Positions 52,712 through 61,665 of a DNA stretch of 64,000 nucleotides are shown piece by piece. The position numbers were made by a program, and so were the translations under genes. Below the pieces are notes generated by a model, which was not told the origin of the DNA, made no database searches, and saw only the letters and a program-made list of their open reading frames with translations. Each line of letters starts with the position of its first letter. The stretch's first letter is position 1. This DNA is from a virus, in the IMG/VR virus record IMGVR_UViG_3300021375_000014, positions 31,950 to 95,949 of that record; one strand, written 5' to 3'.

Positions 52712-53515
52712 ATGTCAAGAAGCAAACTAGAACAGGTACTAGAACTTCTTATCAACGAAGAACGTGCAGCAGCAGAAGAGCTACTACATGATTTTATCGT
52801 AGAGAACGCTCGTCAAATCCACGAGGAACTTTTGAACGAAAGTGATGAAGTTGTAGAAGAAGACCTTGAGGATCTAGACGAGTCAGAAGAAGAACTAGAA
52901 GAAGGCGAACTTTCACTAGAATCAGATGATGATGATGATGCTGCAGAATTAGAAGCAGATGCTGCAGAAATTGAATCAGAAGAATTCTATGACGAAGACG
53001 AGATGGAAGATGATGAAGCATTAGATGACCTAGAAATGGGTGATATGGATGATGATTCTGAAGATGATGTTGAAACACGTGTAGATGATTTAGAGTCAGC
53101 ATTAGCAGAACTAGAAGCCGAATTTGAAAAAATTATGGCAGGCGACGATGAAGACGAAATGGACATGGAAGATGATGCAGAAGATGATGCAGAAGATGAA
53201 ATGGATATGGACGAATCAATCGATCTAGAACTAGAAGAATCAGACGATGAAGACTTAGAAGAGTCAGCAGACGACGAAGAGTTGAATGAATATGTAACAC
53301 CGGTATCAGCATCAGAAGGTGATGATGGCGATAATGTAGCATCAACAGTCAATGCAAACGCAAAGCGTCCCGGCGATGATTCAAATGCAGCACCAGTAAA
53401 AACAAATGATGGTAACACATCAGGCGGCACAGGTGAAGCAGCAAAAGATATGAATACAGGCAACGTTAATGTGTCAGGTAATAAATCTGCACCAGCAATG
53501 AAACCTGCAAAGTAA
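52712..53515 (+). CDS. Highly acidic prohead core protein, gp68-like position (267 aa)
   Basis: The first 35 residues are an ordinary amphipathic helix (LEQVLELLINEERAAAEELLHDFIVENARQIHEELL). After that, most of the chain is runs of Asp and Glu. The last 60 residues are Gly/Asn/Thr-rich and end in a basic MKPAK. Position and composition fit an internal prohead core protein that is degraded by gp21 before packaging, as gp67/gp68 in T4, but it is almost twice the length of T4 gp68 (141). The strong low-complexity makes sequence matching unreliable. AAGGAG precedes the start. Confidence 0.7.
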   Translation: MSRSKLEQVLELLINEERAAAEELLHDFIVENARQIHEELLNESDEVVEEDLEDLDESEEELEEGELSLESDDDDDAAELEADAAEIESEEFYDEDEMEDDEALDDLEMGDMDDDSEDDVETRVDDLESALAELEAEFEKIMAGDDEDEMDMEDDAEDDAEDEMDMDESIDLELEESDDEDLEESADDEELNEYVTPVSASEGDDGDNVASTVNANAKRPGDDSNAAPVKTNDGNTSGGTGEAAKDMNTGNVNVSGNKSAPAMKPAK

Positions 53516-53539
53516 TCCACAGAGATCAGGAGAAATACA

Positions 53540-54169
53540 ATGACAATACTTATTGAAACGCTATCTCATAATCAAGCGGGCGTACAATCACGTATCGTTG
53601 AGAATGAAAATGGTGAAAAGAGTATGTTCATGGAAGGTATTTTCGTCCAAGGCGGCGTTAAAAATGCTAACCAGCGTGTTTATCCAGTTTCTGAAATCTC
53701 AAGAGCAGTGGAAAGTGTCCAGAAGAAAATTTCTGAAGGCTTTCCAGTTCTTGGAGAATGCGACCACCCGCCAGAGTTAACAGTAAATGTTGACCGTGTA
53801 TCTCATATGATTGAGAACATGTGGATGGATGGTCCCAACGGCTATGGCAAATTGAAAATTGTTCCTACACCCATGGGTAACATCATTAGAACATTAATCG
53901 AATCAGGCGCTACATTAGGTGTCTCATCAAGAGGTTCTGGTGAAGTTGATAACAGTGGAAATGTGAAAAACTTCGAAATTGTCACAGTAGATATCGTAGC
54001 GCAACCGAGTGCACCTGATGCGTACCCGAAAGCAATCTACGAGGGATTGATGAACATGAAAGGCGGTTACCAAGCTTGGAAACTTGCACAACATGCACAC
54101 AGTGATAAGGCTGCACAACAGCACTTATCAGAACAAATAGTTAAATTCATTCGTGAATTAAAACTTTAA
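53540..54169 (+). CDS. 21: Prohead maturation protease gp21
   Basis: The protease core is plain: FVQGGVKNANQRVYP, FPVLGECDHPPELTVNVDRVSHMI (catalytic His in CDHP) and SGATLGVSSRGSGEV (catalytic Ser). It cleaves the scaffold and the capsid protein after Ile/Leu-x-Glu sites to trigger capsid expansion. Length is 209 residues (T4 gp21 212). It is followed after 14 bases by the scaffold gene. Confidence 0.95.
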   Translation: MTILIETLSHNQAGVQSRIVENENGEKSMFMEGIFVQGGVKNANQRVYPVSEISRAVESVQKKISEGFPVLGECDHPPELTVNVDRVSHMIENMWMDGPNGYGKLKIVPTPMGNIIRTLIESGATLGVSSRGSGEVDNSGNVKNFEIVTVDIVAQPSAPDAYPKAIYEGLMNMKGGYQAWKLAQHAHSDKAAQQHLSEQIVKFIRELKL

Positions 54170-54183
54170 CAGGAGAAGCAACA

Positions 54184-55296
54184 ATGGCAAACGAAATCCT
54201 TGCTAACCTTCTAGAGTCCGGCGCACTATCCGAAGAGGCTGGTGCTGCTATCACAGAGGCTATGGAAGCAAAACTAAATGAAGCAAGAGAGGAAATTACA
54301 GCCGAGTTGCGTGAAGAGTTCGCTCAAAAATTCGAACACGATAAAGGTGTTATCGTTGAAGCTATGGATAATATGTTGGAAACAGCAATCCGTGCTGAGA
54401 TGGAAGAATTCAAAACTGATCGCGAATCTCTAATCGCAGAACGAGTTGCGTATAAGAAAGCAATTTCTGAACACGCTAAAATCCTTGAAAAATTCATTAC
54501 TTCTCAACTTGCAACCGAAGTCAAAGAACTACGTGACGACCGTGTGAAAGTATCAGAGAACTTAGATAAAACTAAGCAATTCGTTACAAAACAATTAGCA
54601 CGTGAACTTGCAGAGTTCCATAATGACAAACGTGAATTAGTAGAAACTAAAGTACGTATGGTAGCAGAAGGCAAAGAACTACTTTTGAAAACAAAAGAGT
54701 CTTTTGTTAAACGTTCAGCAGAGTTAGTAGAAAGTACAATTTCTAACGCTCTACGTTCAGAATTAACTGCACTTAAAGAGGACATCACAGCAGCCAAAGA
54801 AAATGAATTTGGTCGCAAGTTGTTCGAAGCATTTGCAGGTGAATTTATGTCTTCGCAATTAAATGAAGGCACTGAAGTCGCAAAAATGAACGGCAAACTA
54901 AACGAATCTGCGCAAAAAGTTGCAGAACTAGAAGAAATGATTGCTGATAAAGAAGCAGCTATTATTGAAGCATCACGCAAGCAGCGTGTAATGGAAGATC
55001 GCATGTCTCGTAAAACCGAGATGGATTCTCTATTATCACCACTAGCAGGCGAGAAACGCAGAGTAATGTCTGATTTATTAGAATCAGTAAAAACTTCAAA
55101 ATTAAAGGCTGCTTTTAAGAAATATCTACCAGCAGTTTTAAATGAAAATGTTACTGCGCATGCAGAAACAAAAACAACCCTAACTGAAAGCAAAGTTACA
55201 GAACGTACTGGTGACCGCGAAGTATCTGTTGATACATCCAGATCATCAAGTGACGATGCTAATATTGTTGTGCTAAAGAAATTAGCAGGACTATAA
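54184..55296 (+). CDS. 22: Prohead scaffolding core protein gp22
   Basis: The protein is a long, highly charged helical rod (Glu, Lys and Ala-rich) with the typical order of a T4-type scaffold: ILANLLESGALSEEAGAAITEAMEAKL, coiled-coil, and a conserved C-terminal block (RKQRVMEDRMSRKTEMDSLLSPLAGEKRRVMSDLLESVKTSKLKAAFKKYLPAVLNE). T4 gp22 is 269 residues; this is 370. gp21 digests it to small peptides before DNA entry. It lies between gp21 and gp23. Confidence 0.93.
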   Translation: MANEILANLLESGALSEEAGAAITEAMEAKLNEAREEITAELREEFAQKFEHDKGVIVEAMDNMLETAIRAEMEEFKTDRESLIAERVAYKKAISEHAKILEKFITSQLATEVKELRDDRVKVSENLDKTKQFVTKQLARELAEFHNDKRELVETKVRMVAEGKELLLKTKESFVKRSAELVESTISNALRSELTALKEDITAAKENEFGRKLFEAFAGEFMSSQLNEGTEVAKMNGKLNESAQKVAELEEMIADKEAAIIEASRKQRVMEDRMSRKTEMDSLLSPLAGEKRRVMSDLLESVKTSKLKAAFKKYLPAVLNENVTAHAETKTTLTESKVTERTGDREVSVDTSRSSSDDANIVVLKKLAGL

Positions 55297-55320
55297 ACAC
55301 TTATTACAGGAGATAAAAAG

Positions 55321-56478
55321 ATGGAAAATCTTTTTGAAGGTAACAACTGGGATACAACACGTGAAGCACTTCTAGAAGGTCTAGAAGGAACAAAACGCGA
55401 TGTAATGTCATCAGTTCTAGAAAATACAAAAGTTGCTCTTAACGAGTCAGCAACAGCAGGCGCAACACAGTCAGGTAACATTGCGACACTAAACAAAGTG
55501 ATCCTACCAGTTATCCGTCGCGTTATGCCAACAGTTATTGCAAACGAAATCATCGGCGTTCAGCCAATGACAGGTCCAGTAGGTCAAATCCACACGCTAC
55601 GTGTTCGTTATTCAGACACAGCAGCAGGCGTAACAGCAGGTGCGGAAGCTCTATCACCATTTGAGATTGCTAAGAACTACTCAGGTGACGCAAATGGCGC
55701 ACCAGCAGCAACAGCATCAATGGAAGGTACTGCGGGTAACCGTATGTCAATCCAAGTCCTAAAGCAGACAGTAGAAGCAAAAACACGCAAACTATCAGCA
55801 CGTTGGACATTCGAAGCGGCACAAGACGCAAACGCAATGCACGGTCTAGACATCGAAGCAGAAATCATGGCAGCACTTGCTATGGAAATCACTGCTGAAA
55901 TCGACCAAGAAGTTCTAGGTTCACTAGAAAATCTAGCGACACAAGGCGCATCATTTGACATGTCACAGACATTCACTGGTACACCAACATTCGTAGGTGA
56001 CAAGCATGCAGTTCTAGCAACGCTAATCAACCAGCAGGCTAACCTAGTAGCACAGCGCACTCGTCGCGGTGCAGCAAACTGGGCAGTTGTTTCACCGTCA
56101 GCACTAACAGTGCTACAGTCAGCAACTACATCAGCATTTGCACGTACAACAGAAGGCACATTCGAAGCACCAACAAATACAAAATTCGTTGGTACTCTAA
56201 ATGGCACAATGCGTATCTATGTAAACACATATGCAGCAGACGATGCACCAGTACTTCTAGGCTACAAAGGTCAAGGCGAAATCGATGCAGCAGCATTCTA
56301 TTGCCCATATGTACCTCTAATGTCATCAGGCGTTGTTGTTGATCCAGCATCATTCGAGCCAGTAGTATCATTCATGACACGCTACGGTTACGTTGAGCTA
56401 ACAAACACAGCATCATCACTAGGCAACGCAGCAGATTACGTTTCAAAAATCGCTGTATCAAACCTAGCATTCGTATAA
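55321..56478 (+). CDS. 23: Major capsid protein gp23 (short form, 385 aa)
   Basis: The HK97-fold T4-type capsid protein is evident: PVIRRVMPTVIANEIIGVQPMTGPVGQIHTLRVRY, the E-loop region, RKLSARWTFEAAQDANAMHGLDIEAEIMAALAMEITAEIDQEVL and a YVPLMSSGVVVDPASFEP end. A gp21-type site L-x-E is at Leu40-Asn41-Glu42 (ALNE|SATAG), giving a mature chain of about 343 residues. It is much shorter than T4 gp23 (521), so the insertion domain is missing. Codon choice is narrow (mostly CTA/CTT for Leu, TCA, ACA, GCA), as expected for the most expressed gene. A strong terminator follows. Confidence 0.95.
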   Translation: MENLFEGNNWDTTREALLEGLEGTKRDVMSSVLENTKVALNESATAGATQSGNIATLNKVILPVIRRVMPTVIANEIIGVQPMTGPVGQIHTLRVRYSDTAAGVTAGAEALSPFEIAKNYSGDANGAPAATASMEGTAGNRMSIQVLKQTVEAKTRKLSARWTFEAAQDANAMHGLDIEAEIMAALAMEITAEIDQEVLGSLENLATQGASFDMSQTFTGTPTFVGDKHAVLATLINQQANLVAQRTRRGAANWAVVSPSALTVLQSATTSAFARTTEGTFEAPTNTKFVGTLNGTMRIYVNTYAADDAPVLLGYKGQGEIDAAAFYCPYVPLMSSGVVVDPASFEPVVSFMTRYGYVELTNTASSLGNAADYVSKIAVSNLAFV

Positions 56479-56504
56479 GTTTTACTTAAACGACTAAAAT
56501 AATT

Positions 56505-56533
56505 AAACCCGGGAGAATTCTCCCGGGTTTTTT
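56505..56533 (+). terminator. Strong terminator after gp23
   Basis: AAACCCGGGAGAATTCTCCCGGGTTT is a perfect palindromic stem followed by more T residues. It ends the head gene transcript. Confidence 0.95.
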
Positions 56534-56563
56534 GGTGTCTGTATTATGTATATATTATATAAC

Positions 56564-56573
56564 TGATAAATAC
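56564..56573 (+). promoter_or_regulatory. Late-type promoter element before the fibre genes
   Basis: TGATAAATAC lies 33 bases before the ATG at 56606, directly after the gp23 terminator, and should drive the fibre locus. Confidence 0.72.
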
Positions 56574-56605
56574 AATTATATAAAACATTGTATTAGGAAG
56601 TAAAG

Positions 56606-59600
56606 ATGGCAGAACAAATTAAATTTGGCGACAGACTGTTTTTGAGCGGTGAAAGAGTTATTGCACAAGAAGATGTGCAAATCAATAGAGATTTAAAAGT
56701 TAATAGAGATGTAGTAATTCAAGGTAATCTAGATGTTAACGGAACAGTAACTACAATTGATACAACTGACTTATTCATAGCAGATCCTATCGTAGGTATG
56801 AATTATGACCATACCGGTGTTCCTACAGAAGATGTAGGATTTGAAATATTTCGTGGCGATGAAGATAATGTATTTTATGTTTGGGATGAAACTATCGATA
56901 GTTGGAGTACACGTGGCACTGATTTAGTTGTACGAAATTTTCATGCAACCGGTGATACTCTTATTAATGGCACATTACATGTTGATGGACAGTCAACATT
57001 GGCAAGTGTCAATGTAGAAGATTTAACTGATAATAGAATTGTTATTGTTGGTGTCGATGGCGAGATAGAAGATGATGCAAATTTTACATTTGATGCAACC
57101 GAATTTAATATAGGACAAGGTAGCTTTACTGTACAGCAGTCTAGTGGAAATACACAAATACTAGGAACATTGGATGTTGACAGCCAATCAACATTAGCAA
57201 GTGTTAATGTAGAAGATTTAACTGATAATAGAATTGTTATTGTTGGCGTTAATGGCGAATTAGAAGATGATGCCAACTTTACTATGGACGCAAGCACATT
57301 TAACATCGGCCAGGGTAATTTTACAGTAGATGTTGCGACTGGTAATATGCATACATCGGGAGACTTTGATGTAGATGGTCAATCTTCTATGGCATCTGCT
57401 AATGTAGAAGATTTAACAGACAATAGAATTGTTATTGCTGGAATAAATGGCGAATTAGAAGATGATGCTAATTTTACATTTAATGGCACTACATTTGATA
57501 TAGGTCAAGGCAACTTCACTGTAGTACAGAGTAGTGGCACTACGCAAATAGCAGGTAGTACTGATATTGATGGTCAACTAACCGCAGCAAGTACAAACAT
57601 CGAAGATTTAACAGACAATAGAATTGTTATTGCTGGAATAAATGGTGAATTAGAAGATGATGTTAATTTTACATTTGATAGCACTACATTTGATATAGGC
57701 CAAGGCAAATTTACTGTAGATGTTTCTTCTGGAATTACGACTATCCAAGATTATACTAGTATAATTAGTACTAATGCGTTGAGATTGCCAGTTGGTACTA
57801 GTGCACAGAGACCAGGAGAAGTTGGAGTTCCTATAGCAGTTGCACAAGGACAAATTAGATACAATACTGGAGATCAAACATTTGAAGGATATGACGGAAA
57901 TAATTGGGGAAGTCTAGGTGGTGTTAAAGACGTTGACCAAAATACTTACATTATTTCAGAAACATCGCCTGGCGCTGACAATAATCAATTAGATTTTTTC
58001 ACTGAAGCAGTACATCGGATGCGTATAGATGTTAATGGTGATATATTAATAGGTGATAATTTAGATAAGTTCACAATTGATTATCTTACTGGTGATACTA
58101 TAACGTTGGGCGATCTTACTGTAGCACAGAATACAACTATCAATGGCAATTTAACTGTAAATGGTACAACTACAACTGTGGACACAGAAACTATATTATT
58201 GGCAGATAATATTATTACTTTAAATAGTAACTACACTGGTTCAATTCCATCTGAGAATTCTGGAATCGAGATAAATCGAGGATCTTTGTTTACTCCTGCG
58301 ATTAGATGGAACGAAACTAGTGATATATGGGAATTCACAAACGATGAATCAAACTATCGTCCTATACCTTACACAACTAATGACTTAACTGAGGGCACAA
58401 ATAATCTTTACTTTACTACGCAGCGGGCAAGAGACTCTATCGCTATTGGCGCAGACAGTTCGGAATTAGAATGGGATCCATCAACTGGACTGTTAACATA
58501 TGTTGGTGCTGCTGTTACTCTTTCTGATAATGCTCCGACATCGCCTGCTCCAAAAGAAGGAGATATATGGTTTGATACTTTGAACACTGGCAGAGCGTAT
58601 GTATATGCTGGACCAGTGGAAGCCTGGATAGACTTATCACCTGGAATCGTTGGTCCAGACGGATTAAGTGCTTATCAAGTTGCAATTGCAGAAGGATTTA
58701 ATGGAACAGTAACTGAATGGTTAGATTCATTACAAGGTGAACAGGGCATACAAGGACCAAAGGGCGATACCGGTGATCAAGGACCTCAAGGTATCCAAGG
58801 TATTCAAGGAATACAAGGTGAACAGGGTATACAAGGTATCGGTGCAATTGTTTCCACTTCTGCTCCATCAACCCCAGATTTGGGAGACGCATGGTATGAT
58901 ATCTCTGCTCCTGACCAAGGCTTATATGTCTGGGATGGAGCCACATGGTTAAATAGTATGGGACCTAATATAGATACCACCGCCACAGGCGTAGACATCA
59001 CGGGTACTTTGACCAGCGATGGGCTGGGAGTGTCTGGTTTAGTTACTCTTGATGACTATAGCGGAAACTCTGGCAGGGGTCGCATAAATATTGGTAACTC
59101 TGGTCAGCAATACATTGAAGGATATGATACTGGAAATGCTGGGTCAGGCTCTTACCTAAGTTTTGGTCAAGGTGTATCAGAACATATGAGGCTGGATACC
59201 AGCGGTAACTTGCTGGTGGGTAAGACTGCCACAGACAGCGGAACTGTTGGCTTTGAAGCGGCACAAGATGGTCATGTTTATGTTACTGTAAACGACACGC
59301 TGCCCCTTTATATCAACCGTCAATCAGGCAGTGAACTACAAAGGTTTGCTTCTAACGGCGCCACTGTGGGGAGTATTTCTACAGTTGGGACTAATCTACA
59401 TATAGGTAAGGTCAGCGGCCTATCTTTCCAAAACAACGATGTAATTCGTCCTGTAAAAAATGATGTAAGAACCGATGCTGTTATAGACTTAGGAGACAGT
59501 GGCGGTCGCTTCAAAGACGGCTACTTCAGCGGCACAGTCAACGCAGCCAACTTCAACACCACCTCAGACGCCACACTCAAGACCAACGTAGAGACGCTCA

Positions 59601-59839
59601 CAGGCTCTCTGGATGCCGTTAAGTCTCTGCGTGGTGTCTCATTCGATTGGATCGAGAATGGCAACTCAGAGGTCGGCGTAATCGCTCAGGAAGTGGAAGA
59701 TGTACTGCCGGATGTAGTCAGCACAAATGACCAAGGCATCAAGTCAGTTAAATACGGAAATATGGTGGCTCTCTTGATTGAAGCCATTAAGGAACAACAG
59801 GCTCAGATTGACGAGCTTAAAGCACAACTTAACAGATAA
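56606..59839 (+). CDS. Long tail fibre with 65-residue repeats, collagen-like stretch and S74 chaperone end (1077 aa)
   Basis: The N-terminal 110 residues (QVIIQGNLDVNGTVTTIDTTDLFIADP) are of a type widespread in fibres of marine T4-like phages. Four tandem 65-residue units follow (DNA period exactly 195 bases; VEDLTDNRIVI starts at 57014, 57209, 57404 and 57599). A collagen-like Gly-x-x run lies at about 58737-58850. The last 90 residues are an intramolecular chaperone of endosialidase type (peptidase S74): SDATLKTNVETLTGSLDAVKSLRGVSFDW and GVIAQEVEDVLPDVV. That domain trimerises the fibre and then cuts itself off. From about 58,980 on the DNA is visibly GC-richer than before. Confidence 0.85.
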   Translation: MAEQIKFGDRLFLSGERVIAQEDVQINRDLKVNRDVVIQGNLDVNGTVTTIDTTDLFIADPIVGMNYDHTGVPTEDVGFEIFRGDEDNVFYVWDETIDSWSTRGTDLVVRNFHATGDTLINGTLHVDGQSTLASVNVEDLTDNRIVIVGVDGEIEDDANFTFDATEFNIGQGSFTVQQSSGNTQILGTLDVDSQSTLASVNVEDLTDNRIVIVGVNGELEDDANFTMDASTFNIGQGNFTVDVATGNMHTSGDFDVDGQSSMASANVEDLTDNRIVIAGINGELEDDANFTFNGTTFDIGQGNFTVVQSSGTTQIAGSTDIDGQLTAASTNIEDLTDNRIVIAGINGELEDDVNFTFDSTTFDIGQGKFTVDVSSGITTIQDYTSIISTNALRLPVGTSAQRPGEVGVPIAVAQGQIRYNTGDQTFEGYDGNNWGSLGGVKDVDQNTYIISETSPGADNNQLDFFTEAVHRMRIDVNGDILIGDNLDKFTIDYLTGDTITLGDLTVAQNTTINGNLTVNGTTTTVDTETILLADNIITLNSNYTGSIPSENSGIEINRGSLFTPAIRWNETSDIWEFTNDESNYRPIPYTTNDLTEGTNNLYFTTQRARDSIAIGADSSELEWDPSTGLLTYVGAAVTLSDNAPTSPAPKEGDIWFDTLNTGRAYVYAGPVEAWIDLSPGIVGPDGLSAYQVAIAEGFNGTVTEWLDSLQGEQGIQGPKGDTGDQGPQGIQGIQGIQGEQGIQGIGAIVSTSAPSTPDLGDAWYDISAPDQGLYVWDGATWLNSMGPNIDTTATGVDITGTLTSDGLGVSGLVTLDDYSGNSGRGRINIGNSGQQYIEGYDTGNAGSGSYLSFGQGVSEHMRLDTSGNLLVGKTATDSGTVGFEAAQDGHVYVTVNDTLPLYINRQSGSELQRFASNGATVGSISTVGTNLHIGKVSGLSFQNNDVIRPVKNDVRTDAVIDLGDSGGRFKDGYFSGTVNAANFNTTSDATLKTNVETLTGSLDAVKSLRGVSFDWIENGNSEVGVIAQEVEDVLPDVVSTNDQGIKSVKYGNMVALLIEAIKEQQAQIDELKAQLNR
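56966..57745 (+). repeat. Four tandem 195-base repeats in the tail fibre gene
   Basis: The repeats are in frame and encode LTDNRIVI(V/A)G(V/I)NGE(L/I)EDDANFT units separated by exactly 195 bases. Copies 3 and 4 are closest to each other. Boundaries are approximate; the count can change by slippage or recombination and so alter fibre length. Confidence 0.85.
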
Positions 59840-59857
59840 TAGTGGAGGAACACGAAG

Positions 59858-60145
59858 ATGGCGATTAAAGTTAATGGTACTACGGTTATTGATGACAGTA
59901 GGAACCTTGTAAATATTGCAAGTGGGGCGGGTGGTAGTACAACCGCTGGTGCTGTTGGGACTTATGGGCTTTTAGTGACGGCATTAAACTATGGCGAATA
60001 CTTCCCCGGAGATACAATTGCAGGCTCAAATTTAAGGTGGACCAATACTTCAAGGCAGCAGAACGGAACCCCTTCCGGCACTTGGCAGATGATGGGATAT
60101 TCTGTTGCCAGTGATACCCCAACGGTTTGGCAGAGGATTTCATAA
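59858..60145 (+). CDS. Small fibre-tip-like protein (95 aa)
   Basis: The protein begins MAIKVNGTTVIDDSRNLVNI, a start that recurs in short fibre-related proteins of marine phages, followed by a Gly/Ala/Thr-rich stretch and an ending GSNLRWTNT...GTPSGTWQMMGY that resembles fibre tip domains. It may be a receptor-contact tip or a capping protein for the long fibre. It overlaps the next start (TAATG), so it is made together with the chaperone-like protein. It lies inside the GC-richer patch. Confidence 0.6.
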   Translation: MAIKVNGTTVIDDSRNLVNIASGAGGSTTAGAVGTYGLLVTALNYGEYFPGDTIAGSNLRWTNTSRQQNGTPSGTWQMMGYSVASDTPTVWQRIS

Positions 60146-60561
60146 TGACTGTAACAATAACACAAGTCCGTAATGCGGCATCACTACAGTCTGACAATTT
60201 GCGCATGGACGTAGAGATTAACCACCCTAAGTTTGGCTGGATACCATATACTCTTGACCCTGCTGACACCGACACTACCATCGACAATGATGCAGTCATG
60301 GCGCTGATCGGCACAGACTTCGCAGCATATGTTCCGCCTACTCAGGCAGAGATAGATGCAGCCGCGGCTGCACAGGTTCGTGCAGAGCGTGACAGTATTT
60401 TAACCGGAGTAGTTGATCCTATCGCGTCTAATGCTTTACGCTGGGCTGATATGACAACTGAGCAGCAAAATGCGTGGTCACAGTACCGCACGGATTTGCT
60501 TAATGTACCACAGCAGAATGGCTTTCCATATAATATTGTGTGGCCCATCAAACCAGAATAA
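60145..60561 (+). CDS. Tail fibre assembly chaperone-like protein (138 aa)
   Basis: I choose ATG 60145, which overlaps the previous stop; the open frame runs 6 codons further up. The C-terminal half (AQVRAERDSILTGVVDPIASNALRWADMTTEQQNAWSQYRTDLLNVPQQNGFPYNIVWPIKPE) matches the phage tail assembly chaperone pattern (RxxRxxxL...WxxYRxxLxxxPxQxxFP...WPxxP). Such proteins fold or attach fibre tips. It is the last gene of the GC-richer patch; AT-rich sequence returns after its stop. Confidence 0.78.
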   Translation: MTVTITQVRNAASLQSDNLRMDVEINHPKFGWIPYTLDPADTDTTIDNDAVMALIGTDFAAYVPPTQAEIDAAAAAQVRAERDSILTGVVDPIASNALRWADMTTEQQNAWSQYRTDLLNVPQQNGFPYNIVWPIKPE

Positions 60562-60582
60562 TATAAATTAATTTAACGGATA

Positions 60583-60596
60583 ATCAACATGTTGAT
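60583..60596. repeat. Perfect 14-base palindrome
   Basis: ATCAACATGTTGAT is a perfect inverted repeat in the 73-base gap before the next fibre gene, followed by two copies of aacaaggat (60611-60628). It may be an operator or a recombination point at the edge of the GC-richer patch. Confidence 0.6.
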
Positions 60597-60634
60597 AATA
60601 TGCCGCTAGTAACAAGGATAACAAGGATATAATC

Positions 60635-61630
60635 ATGACTAATAATTCAATGAATTTTCCAAAAAATGCTGCACAAAATGCAAAACATCAAAAATATGGA
60701 TATGAATATACATACGATACTGTGAATGATAGATGGATAGCAGAAGAGCATCCAATGATAATAAGAGATTATTCAAGAATATTACCCAAAGATTTTGAAC
60801 CTGTTATTAGAGATAATGGTGAAGCATTACAAAATGGCGATACATATTATAATATAACAACCGATACTACATTTACGTGGGATGAAGATGCTGGATATTG
60901 GAGAAGAACATCCGCTGGTGTTGTGATATCAGATACAATGCCAGTTGATTTATATGACGGACTTTTATGGCAAGATACTGTTGGCGGCGGTACATTTATA
61001 TATAATCAAGTTGGCGACACGTGGATCGAAGCAGGTGGCTCAGGTGGTGTTGCTACATTTGATTCATTGGCAAATAAACCAACAACTATTGCTGGATATG
61101 GTATCACTGATGCGTTCAACGGAGCATACTCAAGTCTTTCTGGAAAACCAACTATTCCAACGAATGTAAGTGAACTAACAAACGATGCAGAATATATTAC
61201 ATCAACAGTCGCAACTTCTATGACAATAACAGGAAATCTTGGAATTGGAATTGATCCTGCAGTTGAAAAATTACATGTTAATGGTAATATTGCTGCAACT
61301 GGTGATATAACTGCATTCTACTCTGATGAAAGATTGAAAGATTTTGACGGCAAAATAGATGGTGCATTGGACAAATTAGATAAAATTAACGGATATTACT
61401 ATAAAGGAAATGATATAGCGGCTGAATTTGGATATAACACAGATGAAAGACAAGTAGGCGTTAGTGCACAGGAAGTAGAAGCGATACTTCCAGAAGTGGT
61501 TAAAACTGCCCCTATTAGTTTAAATGGTGAAACTGACTATAAAACTGTACAATATGAAAAAATGGTACCGCTTCTAATTGAAGCAATCAAGGAATTGAAA
61601 GCAGAAATTGAAGAACTTAAAAAAAAGTAA
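60635..61630 (+). CDS. Short tail fibre with S74 chaperone end (331 aa)
   Basis: The N-terminal adapter (NFPKNAAQNAKHQKYGYEYTYDTVNDRWIAEE) shares a Y-x-Y...N-x-W pattern with the next fibre genes. The middle contains beta-rich segments and SNKPTTIAGYGITDAFNGAYSSLSGKPTIPTNVSELTNDAEY, a fibre phrase widespread in phages. The end is a second S74-type chaperone (SDERLKDFDGKIDGALDKLDKINGYYYKG and VGVSAQEVEAILPEVV). AT-rich codon use contrasts with the GC-richer genes before it. AAGGATATAATC precedes the ATG. Confidence 0.82.
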   Translation: MTNNSMNFPKNAAQNAKHQKYGYEYTYDTVNDRWIAEEHPMIIRDYSRILPKDFEPVIRDNGEALQNGDTYYNITTDTTFTWDEDAGYWRRTSAGVVISDTMPVDLYDGLLWQDTVGGGTFIYNQVGDTWIEAGGSGGVATFDSLANKPTTIAGYGITDAFNGAYSSLSGKPTIPTNVSELTNDAEYITSTVATSMTITGNLGIGIDPAVEKLHVNGNIAATGDITAFYSDERLKDFDGKIDGALDKLDKINGYYYKGNDIAAEFGYNTDERQVGVSAQEVEAILPEVVKTAPISLNGETDYKTVQYEKMVPLLIEAIKELKAEIEELKKK

Positions 61631-61665
61631 TAATTATGAAATGAAAATCGTAAGGCTCACACGAC

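Noticed and set aside
52794-53520. Several frames antisense to the acidic core gene
   Set aside because: They are His/Leu- or Ser-rich mirror products of the GAT/GAA-rich coding sequence.
54504-55553. 349-codon minus-strand frame across gp22 and gp23
   Set aside because: It is antisense to two certain genes and arises from their biased codon use; it has Ser/Arg-rich nonsense composition.
58698-58952. Frames on both strands over the collagen-like region
   Set aside because: They are shadows of the repeated GGN-CAA-rich fibre sequence.
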